Shown here: positions 9,017 to 17,308 of the stretch, piece after piece | How positions within the stretch are numbered: the first letter of the stretch is position 1 | Layout: every line of letters begins with the position of its first letter | DNA from: Hymenobacter volaticus | GTDB taxonomy: Bacteria; Bacteroidota; Bacteroidia; Cytophagales; Hymenobacteraceae | Length of the DNA stretch: 64,000 bases | NCBI RefSeq assembly: GCF_022921055.1 | Contig: NZ_CP095061.1 | Coordinates: forward strand, 2,953,501-3,017,500 | Reading direction: 5' to 3' | The notes under the pieces: generated by a model | Database searches by the model: none | What the model saw: only the letters and a program-made list of their open reading frames with translations | What the model was told of the DNA's origin: nothing | Position numbers and translations under genes: made by a program

Positions 9017-9577
9017 ATGAAGAGAATAATTCTCCTGGCTGCCCTCCTGACTTGCACCTTGGCGGCTTCGGCTCAATATATGCCGGGCAAGCCTCGCAAG
9101 AAATATATGGTGGCCAAGAAGGATGAGGAGTGCCAGTACGTATTGAACGTCACGAAAAACACCGACGAAGATGCCGAGGTAGATGCCTGCGTGACGCGTG
9201 TCGCCTACCGCCCCTATGCTGATCTACTCACCGAAATTGATGCCTTAAAGAAAATCAAGAACTGGGCTGACACCACCTACCAGCGGCGCTTCAGCCAGTT
9301 GCCTCCCGGCGGCGAGTTGAGCGTAACGATGTACCGCCGCGGGTCAACCAATGCCGATCCAGCTCTTCTGAGTGTAGTTGCCAAAGACAAGGAAGGAAAA
9401 GAAGTGTTCAACTTGCCGGCCTTGGAAGCAGGTAACGGACGCTTCTGGAACCGGGACCTGTATATGAGCAAACGCACTATACCATTTGTTAAAACCGAGA
9501 CTCCCCAAGATTTAACAGTGCTGATCAACGACGCTAAAACGAAGCAAACATTTGAGTATATTATTAAAACCCAATAA
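9017..9577 (+). CDS. Hypothetical secreted protein
   Basis: A 186-residue protein from the ATG at 9017. I chose this start because MKRIILLAALLTCTLAASAQ is a complete signal peptide with an AxA-type cleavage site, and a promoter box sits just upstream; the longer open frame starting at 8825 runs through that promoter. The mature part is mixed alpha/beta with ADTTYQRRFSQLPPGGELSV and a Lys-rich N-terminus. I do not recognise the family. It is probably periplasmic. A strong terminator follows 34 bases after the stop, so it is a single-gene transcript. Confidence 0.75.
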   Translation: MKRIILLAALLTCTLAASAQYMPGKPRKKYMVAKKDEECQYVLNVTKNTDEDAEVDACVTRVAYRPYADLLTEIDALKKIKNWADTTYQRRFSQLPPGGELSVTMYRRGSTNADPALLSVVAKDKEGKEVFNLPALEAGNGRFWNRDLYMSKRTIPFVKTETPQDLTVLINDAKTKQTFEYIIKTQ

Positions 9578-9611
9578 TTATCTCGTTATTTTTACTTTAC
9601 TTATTAACTAC

Positions 9612-9646
9612 AAAGCCATGGCTACCAATACGGTAGTCATGGCTTT
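9612..9646 (+). terminator. Rho-independent terminator
   Basis: AAAGCCATGGCTACC (9612-9626) and GGTAGTCATGGCTTT (9632-9646) form a 15-bp stem with one G-U type mismatch and a 5-base loop. It ends the gene at 9017-9577 and may serve the convergent Nudix gene as well. Confidence 0.75.
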
Positions 9647-9842
9647 ATCTTTATACATATGGTTGAAGATTGTCCTATGGCTTTTGAATCTCTGCTTTAC
9701 TAATCCCAAACATTTCCTAACGTCTGTCAGGCTTGCAAACTATTGCCATCAAGAATTTGCTGTGGAAAGTGTAGAGCAAAAGCTCTTGCTAAATAGTCGT
9801 AGGTGCTGCACGACAACCAAAGAGTACGCGTGCTTTTTGACG

Positions 9843-10355
9843 TCATTTTCGAAGCTGCGCCCACTGTACTGCAATCAATGTTTTAGCGTCCTCGAATTGT
9901 TCTGCCACTAGTTGCTCGTGCGTAAAGACAACAGGCTCAATTTTCTCGTTTTCCTCTTCGAGCCCTCCCCCTTTGCCGCTCTTGTTGCTGACTTCAGCAA
10001 AAAAAATGGTGATAACCTCGGCATTGGCTCCCGGCGAAGGATAGATGCGAGCAATCTGCTCTAGCTGGTCCACGTCGTAGCCGAGCTCCTCCTGTATCTC
10101 GCGCCGAATGGCTACTTCCGGAGCTTCGTCGCCGTCGACCATACCGGCGGCTATTTCCACTATTTCAGCTTCTGCCCCTATCCGGTACTGGCGGGTCAAC
10201 AGGTAACGCTCCTGCTTGGTATCCCACACCAGGGCTGCTACGGCGGTTCCCGGCTCAAACCGTTCCCGCTTTAGTTGCTTGTCGCCGTCTTGTACAGTAA
10301 GCAACTTCAGTTTGTAATGACCATCGTAGGCGGTTTCTCGGCTGATTATTTCCAT
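9843..10355 (-). CDS. Nudix hydrolase, ADP-sugar/GDP-mannose pyrophosphatase type
   Basis: A 170-residue protein with a complete Nudix box at 71-93 (GMVDGDEAPEVAIRREIQEE followed by LGY), matching G-x5-E-x7-REUXEEXGU, whose glutamates bind Mg2+. The upstream region TRQYRIGAEAEIVEIAAG is typical of ADP-ribose/NudK-type enzymes, which split nucleoside diphosphate sugars into NMP and sugar phosphate. Cytoplasmic house-cleaning enzyme; the true substrate cannot be read from sequence. Divergent from the DEAD-box helicase gene, with a 386-base gap between them. Confidence 0.88.
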   Translation of the reverse strand: MEIISRETAYDGHYKLKLLTVQDGDKQLKRERFEPGTAVAALVWDTKQERYLLTRQYRIGAEAEIVEIAAGMVDGDEAPEVAIRREIQEELGYDVDQLEQIARIYPSPGANAEVITIFFAEVSNKSGKGGGLEEENEKIEPVVFTHEQLVAEQFEDAKTLIAVQWAQLRK

Positions 10356-10741
10356 TGGAGAGGTAGATCGTAAAGAATTTTCAGAAAAGTAAACGGAATA
10401 TGTAGCAAGAGGTGTTGACGAAGTTCTATCCCGCGGAAAGTTGCTGTTGATTTAGGCATCCTTCTACGACCTATCTTCCTCTGCATCAGTACTACCTTTA
10501 TTTTTTTATACGACTTTCTTTTCCCGCCAGGATGCAGCTCAGTTTGTGGGCAATTGCTACTGTTGAGCCCTTTTTGCTTCCTCACTGACCTGCCTAGTGG
10601 CAGCATTTTCTCTGACTACTACCGGTCTTATATTAAGGTGGCGCCTTTTTCGCCGCAAAACCACCGACCTTTGCATTCTTGCTCAGTACCCACTGCCCAT
10701 CTGGCCACCATTAGGGCGCGGCCTCGCTTTTTTTCTTTTTG
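10356..10741. other. Intergenic region between divergent genes
   Basis: 386 bases separate the Nudix gene (minus) from the helicase gene (plus). Near 10669 the sequence GACCTTTGC, with TTTTTC about 20 bases before it, resembles a weak Bacteroidota promoter for the helicase. I see no further gene, repeat or RNA structure. Confidence 0.4.
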
Positions 10742-12175
10742 ATGTCTTTCGACGAACTAAACCTGATTGATCCTATCCTGCGTGCTTTGCACGAGGAAGG
10801 CTACACGAACCCTACCCCTATCCAGCAGCAGGCTATCCCGCAGGTGCTGGAAGGCCACGACCTGCTAGGCGTAGCCCAGACCGGCACCGGCAAAACTGCC
10901 GCCTTTACCGTCCCTATTCTTCAAATTCTGCACCAAACGGCGCAGGTGGCGCGCACAGCGCCCGGGCGCATCCGCTGCTTGGTGCTCACTCCTACTCGGG
11001 AGTTGGCTATTCAAATCAACGAGAGCTTTGGGGCCTATGGCCGTCACTTGCCTAAGTTGCGCTCCACTGTCATCTTCGGTGGCGTAAGTCAGCACGCGCA
11101 GGTTCAAACCCTGAAGCGCGGCGTAGAAGTGCTCATTGCCACCCCCGGCCGCCTGCTCGACCTCATGAGTCAGGGCTTCGTGGACTTGCGCACCGTGGAA
11201 GTATTCGTGCTCGACGAAGCCGACCGGATGCTCGACATGGGCTTTATCAACGACATTAAGCGCATCTTGCCCAAGCTGCCGTCTTCTCGGCAGACGCTGT
11301 TTTTCTCGGCCACCATGCCCGCCCAGATTCAGGAGTTGGCTAACACCATCCTGAAACCGAATCCGGTGAAAGTGGCCGTTACGCCCGTTTCAAGCACGGC
11401 GGACACCGTCACGCAGGGTGTGTACTTAGTCGACAAGAACGACAAGGCCGATTTGCTGGAGCACGTGCTTAAAGATCCTGCTATCAAGCGGGTGCTGGTG
11501 TTCACACGTACCAAGCACGGCGCCGACAAGGTGGTCAAGACGCTGGCTAAAGCCAACATTCCGGCCGAAGCCATTCACGGCAATAAGTCGCAGAACCACC
11601 GCCAGCGGGCCCTTAGCAACTTCAAGGCGGGTACTACCCGTGTGCTGGTTGCCACCGACATTGCCGCCCGCGGCATTGACGTTGACGACCTGACGCACGT
11701 TATCAATTACGAAGTACCCAACGAGCCGGAAACCTACGTGCACCGTATTGGCCGCACCGGCCGGGCCGGGGCCTTTGGTACTGCCCTCACGTTTGTGGAA
11801 GACGAGGAGCGTGCTTATTTGCAGGACATCCAGAAGCTAATTCGCCGCCAGATCGACCTCATAGCCAATCATCCTTATACCACTCGCTCGGTGGCGCCGG
11901 TGCTGCTGCACGGTGGCGAGTCGATCAAGCGGCCGAAAGGGCCGGCTGGTCGTCCCCCACGGCCAGGGCGGGAAGGCAATGCCCCACGTGCTGCGCGCCC
12001 TAGCCACGAGGCCGGAGCCCAGCGCGGCGGCTCTGACCGCAACCGCGCCACCGGTAACCGTCCAGCGGCCTCTTCTTCTCGCCCAGCAGGCGAGCGGGCA
12101 GCGGGCGGTGCCGGTTCCAACTCAGGCCAAGGTCGTCGGTCTTATCGCGGCGGCAACAACAGCAACGGGCGTTAG
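10742..12175 (+). CDS. DEAD-box ATP-dependent RNA helicase, RhlE type
   Basis: A 477-residue RNA helicase. Motifs in order: Q motif [11 protein letters not shown], Walker [40 protein letters not shown], and in the second RecA domain [10 protein letters not shown] and [10 protein letters not shown]. The C-terminal ~90 residues are a basic, Gly/Pro/Arg-rich tail ([26 protein letters not shown]) that probably binds RNA non-specifically. RhlE proteins remodel rRNA and mRNA structure, for instance in ribosome assembly and the degradosome. The ATG at 10742 is preferred over the TTG codon just before it. A strong terminator follows, so the gene is transcribed alone. Confidence 0.94.
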   Translation: MSFDELNLIDPILRALHEEGYTNPTPIQQQAIPQVLEGHDLLGVAQTGTGKTAAFTVPILQILHQTAQVARTAPGRIRCLVLTPTRELAIQINESFGAYGRHLPKLRSTVIFGGVSQHAQVQTLKRGVEVLIATPGRLLDLMSQGFVDLRTVEVFVLDEADRMLDMGFINDIKRILPKLPSSRQTLFFSATMPAQIQELANTILKPNPVKVAVTPVSSTADTVTQGVYLVDKNDKADLLEHVLKDPAIKRVLVFTRTKHGADKVVKTLAKANIPAEAIHGNKSQNHRQRALSNFKAGTTRVLVATDIAARGIDVDDLTHVINYEVPNEPETYVHRIGRTGRAGAFGTALTFVEDEERAYLQDIQKLIRRQIDLIANHPYTTRSVAPVLLHGGESIKRPKGPAGRPPRPGREGNAPRAARPSHEAGAQRGGSDRNRATGNRPAASSSRPAGERAAGGAGSNSGQGRRSYRGGNNSNGR

Positions 12176-12200
12176 CACAAGCTGACTATCTTATCTCATT

Positions 12201-12234
12201 CAAAACAGCCCCGACAATTGACGGGGCTGTTTTG
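12201..12234 (+). terminator. Rho-independent terminator
   Basis: CAAAACAGCCCCG (12201-12213), 8-base loop, CGGGGCTGTTTTG (12222-12234): perfect 13-bp stem ending in T, 25 bases after the helicase stop. Confidence 0.88.
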
Positions 12235-12413
12235 CTTTACGGCTTTGATAATTCAAGTAGAGAAGCCGACTTCTGGCTACTGCACAAGGTGACTACGGCA
12301 GAATTTCAAAGCTGATAAACAGCTGATTCGGCAAACAAAAGGTCGGTTATTTGTATTTTACAAGCGGCGGCTACGCAGCCGTTGCTATTTATTCTTCTGA
12401 CGACGTTTGTTTT

Positions 12414-12905
12414 ATGGCTCACAGCACTCTTCCCGTCATTCAGGCACTCCGCGACACGGCTCAGCGCTTAGCTACTCAGGCTCCGTACCAATGGGGCCAT
12501 ATGGGCAGCTGCAATTGTGGCCACTTGGCCCAGACTATTACGCACCTAAGCAAAGGCGAGATTCATGCCCGCGCTATGCAACGCTACGGAGATTGGGAGC
12601 GGCAGCTAATTGACTATTGCCCTACCAGCGGTTTGCCTATCGATACCACCATTGATGAAATGCTGGCCCTTGGTTTTACCCGTTCCGACCTTACGCACCT
12701 AGAGCGTCTCTCCGATCCGACAATCCGGGCCGCCATTCCTTTCGAGCGCCGCGACGCCTTGCGCCACAATCAGCGCGATGATGTAGTGCTATATCTGCGC
12801 ACGTGGGCCAACCTACTCGAGAATCAGTTGCTTGCCGGCATCCAGCTTCCCGAATTGCTACCCAGCACTGCTTCTGTAACCGGTACCCCAATCTTCGTAA
12901 GCTAA
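12414..12905 (+). CDS. Conserved hypothetical protein
   Basis: A 163-residue soluble protein from the ATG at 12414; the frame extends 21 codons upstream but MAHSTLPVIQALRDTAQRLA is a better N-terminus. It has a CxC pair within HMGSCNCGHLAQTIT, then KGEIHARAMQRYGDWERQL and a Leu/Arg-rich helical C-terminal half. The clustered His and Cys residues could hold a metal, but this is a guess. I do not recognise a family. It is flanked by terminators on both sides, so it is transcribed alone. Confidence 0.75.
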   Translation: MAHSTLPVIQALRDTAQRLATQAPYQWGHMGSCNCGHLAQTITHLSKGEIHARAMQRYGDWERQLIDYCPTSGLPIDTTIDEMLALGFTRSDLTHLERLSDPTIRAAIPFERRDALRHNQRDDVVLYLRTWANLLENQLLAGIQLPELLPSTASVTGTPIFVS

Positions 12906-12939
12906 CGGACTTCGACTCGTTCGAATTCAGCTATAATCA

Positions 12940-12973
12940 AAAGCCCCACCTGACGCGCGTCGGGTGGGGCTTT
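12940..12973. terminator. Bidirectional terminator
   Basis: AAAGCCCCACCTGACG (12940-12955) and CGTCGGGTGGGGCTTT (12958-12973) form a 16-bp stem with one wobble and a 2-base loop. It lies between the convergent gene at 12414-12905 and the small lipoprotein gene, with A/T tracts on both sides. Confidence 0.85.
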
Positions 12974-13072
12974 GTTTTGCGGTGAAAAGCTGCTGCTATA
13001 TCAAGAAGAGAAAGACTCCATAGCCAAGCCTATGGTGTAGGCTGATCATTAGGGCCGTTACCCGAACTGTTA

Positions 13073-13240
13073 CTAGTTGGCGTTGCTGCGTTGCGCCTCG
13101 CGGTACCCTTCTTGACGGTGCTCACGCTTGTAAGCGGCATCGGCATCAGGATCTTTTTCGGCGTCGGGAGCCTGCGAGCAAGACGAGAGGAAAAGCGGGG
13201 CGCTGACAGCGAGAAGGAAAAGCAGACGAAAATTTTTCAT
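13073..13240 (-). CDS. Small lipoprotein, 55 residues
   Basis: Minus-strand frame from ATG (13238-13240) to TAG (13073-13075). The N-terminus MKNFRLLFLLAVSAPLFLSS followed by CS is a textbook type II signal peptide with lipobox; the lipidated cysteine is residue 21. The mature part is only 34 residues, charged and rich in Asp, Glu, Arg and Lys (SQAPDAEKDPDADAAYKREH). Probably an outer-membrane-tethered small protein of unknown function. Its strand is supported by the terminator on its 3' side. The plus-strand frame across the same DNA lacks comparable features. Confidence 0.7.
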   Translation of the reverse strand: MKNFRLLFLLAVSAPLFLSSCSQAPDAEKDPDADAAYKREHRQEGYREAQRSNAN

Positions 13241-13998
13241 ATCCCAAAGGTAAGCACCGCTCCGAAAACAGCCAAGTGTAGTTCGGGCTTCTGCCGGTTA
13301 AACTAATGAATGAATTACTCTACTTAGCCTAGAAGCTACCCTGTTTACAAATATACATCTGTAAACACTATAGAAAACCTCGTAGCACGCACTGTCTAAA
13401 TACGGTGCCTGTTTGAGTTAGTTTTATCGAGGATCTAGTATTTCCCTCATCTGATTATTTAATGCTTGCAGCGTGACAATTGCGCTAAGCAAACAACTTT
13501 ACTCACTGGTAGAAACGTATCAATATTTTAGCACAGCTAAACATGTTAGCGGCCTTGATATCTGGCATTATATAAATTTTTCATCCTGCAACCTCTGTCA
13601 AATGCCTTAGCATCTTAACGCATTAAACGGAGACAATTTAGCAATACCTGATTTTGCTCATATCCAATAAGAACCTGCGCAGTCAACTACTTATATCCCT
13701 ACTTAAATCATTGATATTTTTTAGCTGATATACAGCATTTTAACGTCATAAATTTTCTTGGAATTTATACCAGTGTTACACCAGTGTAAATTCTAAACTT
13801 TACTAATATAATTTGTGAGGATGTGCTTGAAATGAAGCAAAGAATCGAACCTGCTTTCCTCTGCATTTACTACTAGTACTAATAGGACTGACAAATTGCA
13901 TTACGCTTAATCACTCAGGGTAGCTAGCAAATTGTAGAGACAACTAGCGCCACCCTTAGTTGCAAGCAGCCATTGAATAGAAGTTGTTCGACCTTTTC
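13241..13998. other. AT-rich intergenic region with palindromes
   Basis: About 760 bases of markedly AT-rich DNA without any convincing gene. It holds TGTTTACA (13342-13349) paired with TGTAAACA (13360-13367), and the 14-base palindrome TTACACCAGTGTAA (13776-13789). Both resemble motifs found upstream of the XRE regulator, suggesting regulatory DNA or the remains of transferred DNA. Confidence 0.5.
13342..13367. promoter_or_regulatory. Candidate operator, inverted repeat TGTTTACA/TGTAAACA
   Basis: Perfect 8-bp arms separated by 10 bases, about 100 bases upstream of the small lipoprotein start. The spacing puts both half sites on one face of the helix, as expected for a dimeric regulator such as the nearby XRE protein (inference). 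Confidence 0.4.
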
Positions 13999-14712
13999 CT
14001 ACTTATTGTCGGGCTGGTAATCGGTGAAAGTGCCGTCTTGGTAGAAGATGACAATACGACGAATAGCTTTCCCGGGCTCGGCAAAGGGTTGAGCGGCAGA
14101 AGGTGCTGAGGTAGCGATAGAAGCTGTGGGAACCTCGGCTGTAGTTGGTGGCTTAGTAGCGGCTACATGATTGTTAGCAGCACTTTCTTGTAATATGGGC
14201 GCCGCCTGCCGCAGGGCAGGCGGCGTTGGAGCACTTATTACTTGATTATTATATAAGGGTGCTGCTGTAGAAGTTGCAAACAGTGGCAGAGATGCGGTTT
14301 CCTTAGCAAGGAGCGTGTTAGCAGGATCCAAGGGCACCTCCGTTTTATTTAACGTTTCAGGAGCCTTTACAATAGGCTCAGCCTTGTCTGACTGCGTCTT
14401 TGCTTTATCAGGGGTAGGACGGGTAGTTTCTGATGCCCTAGTGCTTACACGACGAGAAGGATGCACTGCAGAGGAAGCGTCTACCCCTCCCGCCATTGCA
14501 TCATTGGCATTCATAGATCCGGTGCCGCTTAATAGCCAAGACAATGATAGGCCTGGAAAAGCGGCTATTATTTTCTGCACTACTTCCAAGCTTGGCTTGT
14601 TACGGCCGCTCAGTATATGGCTGACAATAGGCCGCGCGACGCCTATCGTGTCAGCAAACTGCGTTGGTGTCAGCTGACGGGCGCTCAGAATTTCTCGAAT
14701 GCGGTCAACCAT
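13999..14712 (-). CDS. XRE-family helix-turn-helix regulator with long low-complexity tail
   Basis: A 237-residue protein. Residues 1-65 are a Cro/C1-type HTH: MVDRIREILSARQLTPTQFA, then VARPIVSHILSGRNKPSLEVV as the recognition region and WLLSGTG closing the fold. Residues ~75-215 are an Ala/Pro/Thr-rich linker with no clear domain, and the last ~20 residues (RRIVIFYQDGTFTDYQPDNK) form a conserved-looking beta-type end seen in many Bacteroidota XRE proteins. Function of the tail is unknown. The gene is isolated by AT-rich gaps on both sides that contain TTACA/TGTAA palindromes, so autoregulation is plausible but not shown. Confidence 0.85.
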   Translation of the reverse strand: MVDRIREILSARQLTPTQFADTIGVARPIVSHILSGRNKPSLEVVQKIIAAFPGLSLSWLLSGTGSMNANDAMAGGVDASSAVHPSRRVSTRASETTRPTPDKAKTQSDKAEPIVKAPETLNKTEVPLDPANTLLAKETASLPLFATSTAAPLYNNQVISAPTPPALRQAAPILQESAANNHVAATKPPTTAEVPTASIATSAPSAAQPFAEPGKAIRRIVIFYQDGTFTDYQPDNK

Positions 14713-14733
14713 AGCTTATAGAAGCATTAATTA

Positions 14734-14872
14734 ACAAATGTACGACATTAATTTTTCTCTAAACTGATCTTGTTTGTAGTTAACCAATGTAAAACAAAAC
14801 AGCCGTTTATACTTGCCTGTACCAATTGTAAACCCAGTCTCTAACCGATTACAAATGTATAACATATGTAAT
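14734..14872 (-). promoter_or_regulatory. Repeated ACAAATGT-type motifs upstream of the XRE gene
   Basis: ACAAATGT (14734-14741), ACCAATGT (14783-14790), ACAAATGT (14851-14858) and ACATATGT (14862-14869) occur within 140 bases. The last two lie in an imperfect 25-bp palindrome, ATTACA (14848-14853) to TGTAAT (14867-14872). On the minus strand CAAATGTA reads TACATTTG, a TAnnTTTG promoter box, so the sites may combine promoter and operator. Confidence 0.45.
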
Positions 14873-15051
14873 CTACCAAGCTTGCAATAAAGCACTCAAT
14901 CATTGCTTGATTTGCTAATTAGACCTTCGAGTATATTGTTGTTTCTTAGCTTAATTATGCTCTGCAGGGCCTGCTAAAAACCCGCTTACCAGCTGTTATC
15001 AGTGTTCCTTAGAGAAGTAAAAAGCGCATTCATATTCCTATATATGCGAGA

Positions 15052-15086
15052 AGCCCCACCTATTGCCAGCAGCAATAAGTGGGGCT
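15052..15086 (-). terminator. Rho-independent terminator
   Basis: AGCCCCACCTATTGC (15052-15066) and GCAATAAGTGGGGCT (15072-15086), 15-bp stem with one wobble and a 5-base loop, 69 bases past the stop of the L,D-transpeptidase. Confidence 0.75.
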
Positions 15087-15154
15087 CTTTCAATTCTTGT
15101 TAAGCACAGCCTTTTGTCCTCTGTGATAATGTAAGCTGTACTGGAGGCTAACGA

Positions 15155-16935
15155 TTAATTAAAATACTCCTTAGCCAGAGACTTGTCGTGGCCATAGATA
15201 TCGTCGCGGAAGTTCACATTGCCCCCTTCGTCAACCCAGGCAGTAAAGTATACTAAGTACACCGGGAGCTGTTTGGATAGGCTAACGTACTGCTCTTGGC
15301 CCCAGCAATAGTCTCCTCTATCCGAGTTAGGTCCCAACCGGGCTTGTCGCGCAGCAGGTATTCGGCTAGTTTCAACGGCTCTTCTACCCGCACGCAACCG
15401 TGGCTGAATCCTCGCTTGGCTTGACTAAACAGCTCGTCGTGTGGGGTGTCATGGAGGTAAATATCTTGTGAGTTCGGGAAGATAAACTTCACGTCTCCGA
15501 GGTCATTCTTGGGGCCCGGACGACGGCGCAAGGTGTACTTCCAGGTGGCCTGTGTTACGTTCGCCCAATCGATACTGTTGGGGTCGATGGGGGTGGCTTT
15601 AGCACCCCAACCCTTCACCACTTCCATATCGAGTCGGTCTAGAACAGCTTGCGGATTGGCGGCCAACTTGGGCCGCAGTTCCTTGTCGATGATGCTAAAA
15701 GGAACGTTCCAATAAGGCGCCAGCACCACCGATTCCATCTTGTCGCTGAACACCGGAGTGGCATTAAGCGTCTTGCCCACGATGACTTTCATGTTGAAAG
15801 CTTCCTTGTTGTTTTCAACAACGTGGAGCTTGTAATCGGGGATATTTACGAGCAAATAGTTAGGCTCGAACTTCTTCGGGATCCAACGCCAGCGCTCCAT
15901 GTTGATGATGATTTGGTCGATGCGCTGGGCGACCGGAACGTTGAGCAAACGCAGCGTTTCACCCGCTACTAACCCATCCGGCTTGAGGCCATTTTGGCTC
16001 TGAAATTCCTTCACTGCCGCGACCAATTCTCCTTCATATTTCTCGGTAGCTGCAGTACTAGCCGGCGCTGTGGTCGATGTATTAGCCACTGTTTGCACCG
16101 GAGTTTCAGACGTGTTGGCGGCTACCGGAGGCGCGCTATCGGGGGCGGGCTTTGCGCTCAACAGACGCTGACGCAGCAGCGCAACCGCGGGGGAAGCTTG
16201 CCCAGGTTTGAGCTTGGTAGCGGCCGGAATAGTTGGCCAACCGCCGTTGCGTTGGATGTCGCGGTAGCTGGCCAAAGCCTTTTTCAATTGGTCGTACTCG
16301 GGGTGCAAAGGCTCGAATTCGTAGTAAGGATACGTGCTTTCCCGCTCCTTCAGAATTGTCATTAGTGCCTTATGCAACTTGATCTTGTTGCGCTTCACAT
16401 CCCAGGCTACCGTCTTCACCTTGCGTGGGTCTACGATGCCCCGATAGAAGTCAGAAGCCCAGTTGAAATAGGTACCGGAAAGAGCCACATCAATCTCTTT
16501 CTCCAAGGCATTTCGCTTGGTAGAATCGTTTTGAACGGCTTTTAAATCGGCAAAAAGCTTATCGAAGTCCTTGGTTTTGTATTCTTTAGGATCTAACCCT
16601 TCATCGGCGGCCTTGTCAATGACACCGAGCATGGTCTTGGCTTGGGGTACCACTTCATGGTCGCGAAACCAGCCAAGCCGAAAGCCTCGCTCCCGGTAGA
16701 ATTTCTTGCCCCATTCAATTTGGTCCTTGAACTTAGGCTCGGCACTCATGTACTTTACAATGTACACGCTGTCGAGCTTAGGCTGCGCGCCGCCTGCCTT
16801 GGATGAGAGACCAGGCAGCGACTCCTTGATTTGCGCTTTCTGTTCCTGGCTGCATGAGGCAGTTGCAAACACTGTCAGGCTAAGCAGCCAAAACAGCAGC
16901 GTGGATAAGAAAGCAGATCGAAATAATGAATTCAT
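15155..16935 (-). pseudogene. Murein L,D-transpeptidase (YcbB-like) lipoprotein, frameshifted near the C-terminus
   Basis: A lipoprotein signal (LLFWLLSLTVFATASCSQEQ) is followed by an N-terminal domain, a peptidoglycan-binding-like segment (AVKEFQSQNGLKPDGLVAGE) and a YkuD catalytic domain with FSHGCVRVEEPLKLAEYLL (~510-525), where the cysteine forms the acyl-enzyme. The family makes 3-3 crosslinks in peptidoglycan. After residue ~545 the frame breaks: it reads EETIAGAKSSTLAYPNSS and stops, while the next frame continues with QEQYVSLSKQLPVYLVYFTA to a TAA at 15155-15157. One extra C in the CCCC run at 15300-15303 restores 593 residues. The active site is upstream of the break. Most likely an assembly error. 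Confidence 0.85.
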
Positions 16936-17308
16936 GCAGAGGTGTGGGAATAATCAAGAACGAACAATACCTACTGCAGGGCTTGGTGCAAAAAGCTATC
17001 CAAGTTAACCGAACAGTCAGTTGCGCGTTCTACTGGTTTCCGAGTCGATAAGTTGCTCGGTTTACCGTATTCTCCACTGCCCGCAAGTTAGCGGGTTTTG
17101 CCGATACACTTGTTATTCATCCTAGCCATTGCAAAGGCCGCCACGCAGCGCCTTCGTTTTTTCTTTTCGCCACTCGTCGCCTCCAGGCGTTGCTTTCTCA
17201 GCGCTGCCCTCTGAACGGGCGCAGGTGGCTGGGCTATCTTTGAGGCTGCGTTGCGCTTTTCTCGTGTTGCTACTTTTCCTTGTATCTCTTGCTCTTTCTT
17301 CCTGACCT
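16936..17308. other. Divergent intergenic region with a candidate promoter
   Basis: 373 bases between the L,D-transpeptidase (minus) and the M1 aminopeptidase (plus). TATCTTTG at 17235-17242 matches the TAnnTTTG box and lies 67 bases before the aminopeptidase ATG. No other gene, repeat or structure is apparent. Confidence 0.45.

Noticed and set aside
9552..9911. Plus-strand frame of 119 residues
   Set aside because: It runs through the 9612-9646 terminator and overlaps the Nudix gene on the opposite strand; no motif.
13091..13306. Plus-strand frame of 71 residues opposite the small lipoprotein
   Set aside because: The minus strand has a clear lipobox and a terminator on its 3' side, while this frame has unusual composition and no motif.
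13848..13865. AATCGAACC resembling the T-loop of a tRNA on the minus strand
   Set aside because: The flanking bases cannot form the T stem, and no anticodon or acceptor stem can be folded; not a tRNA.
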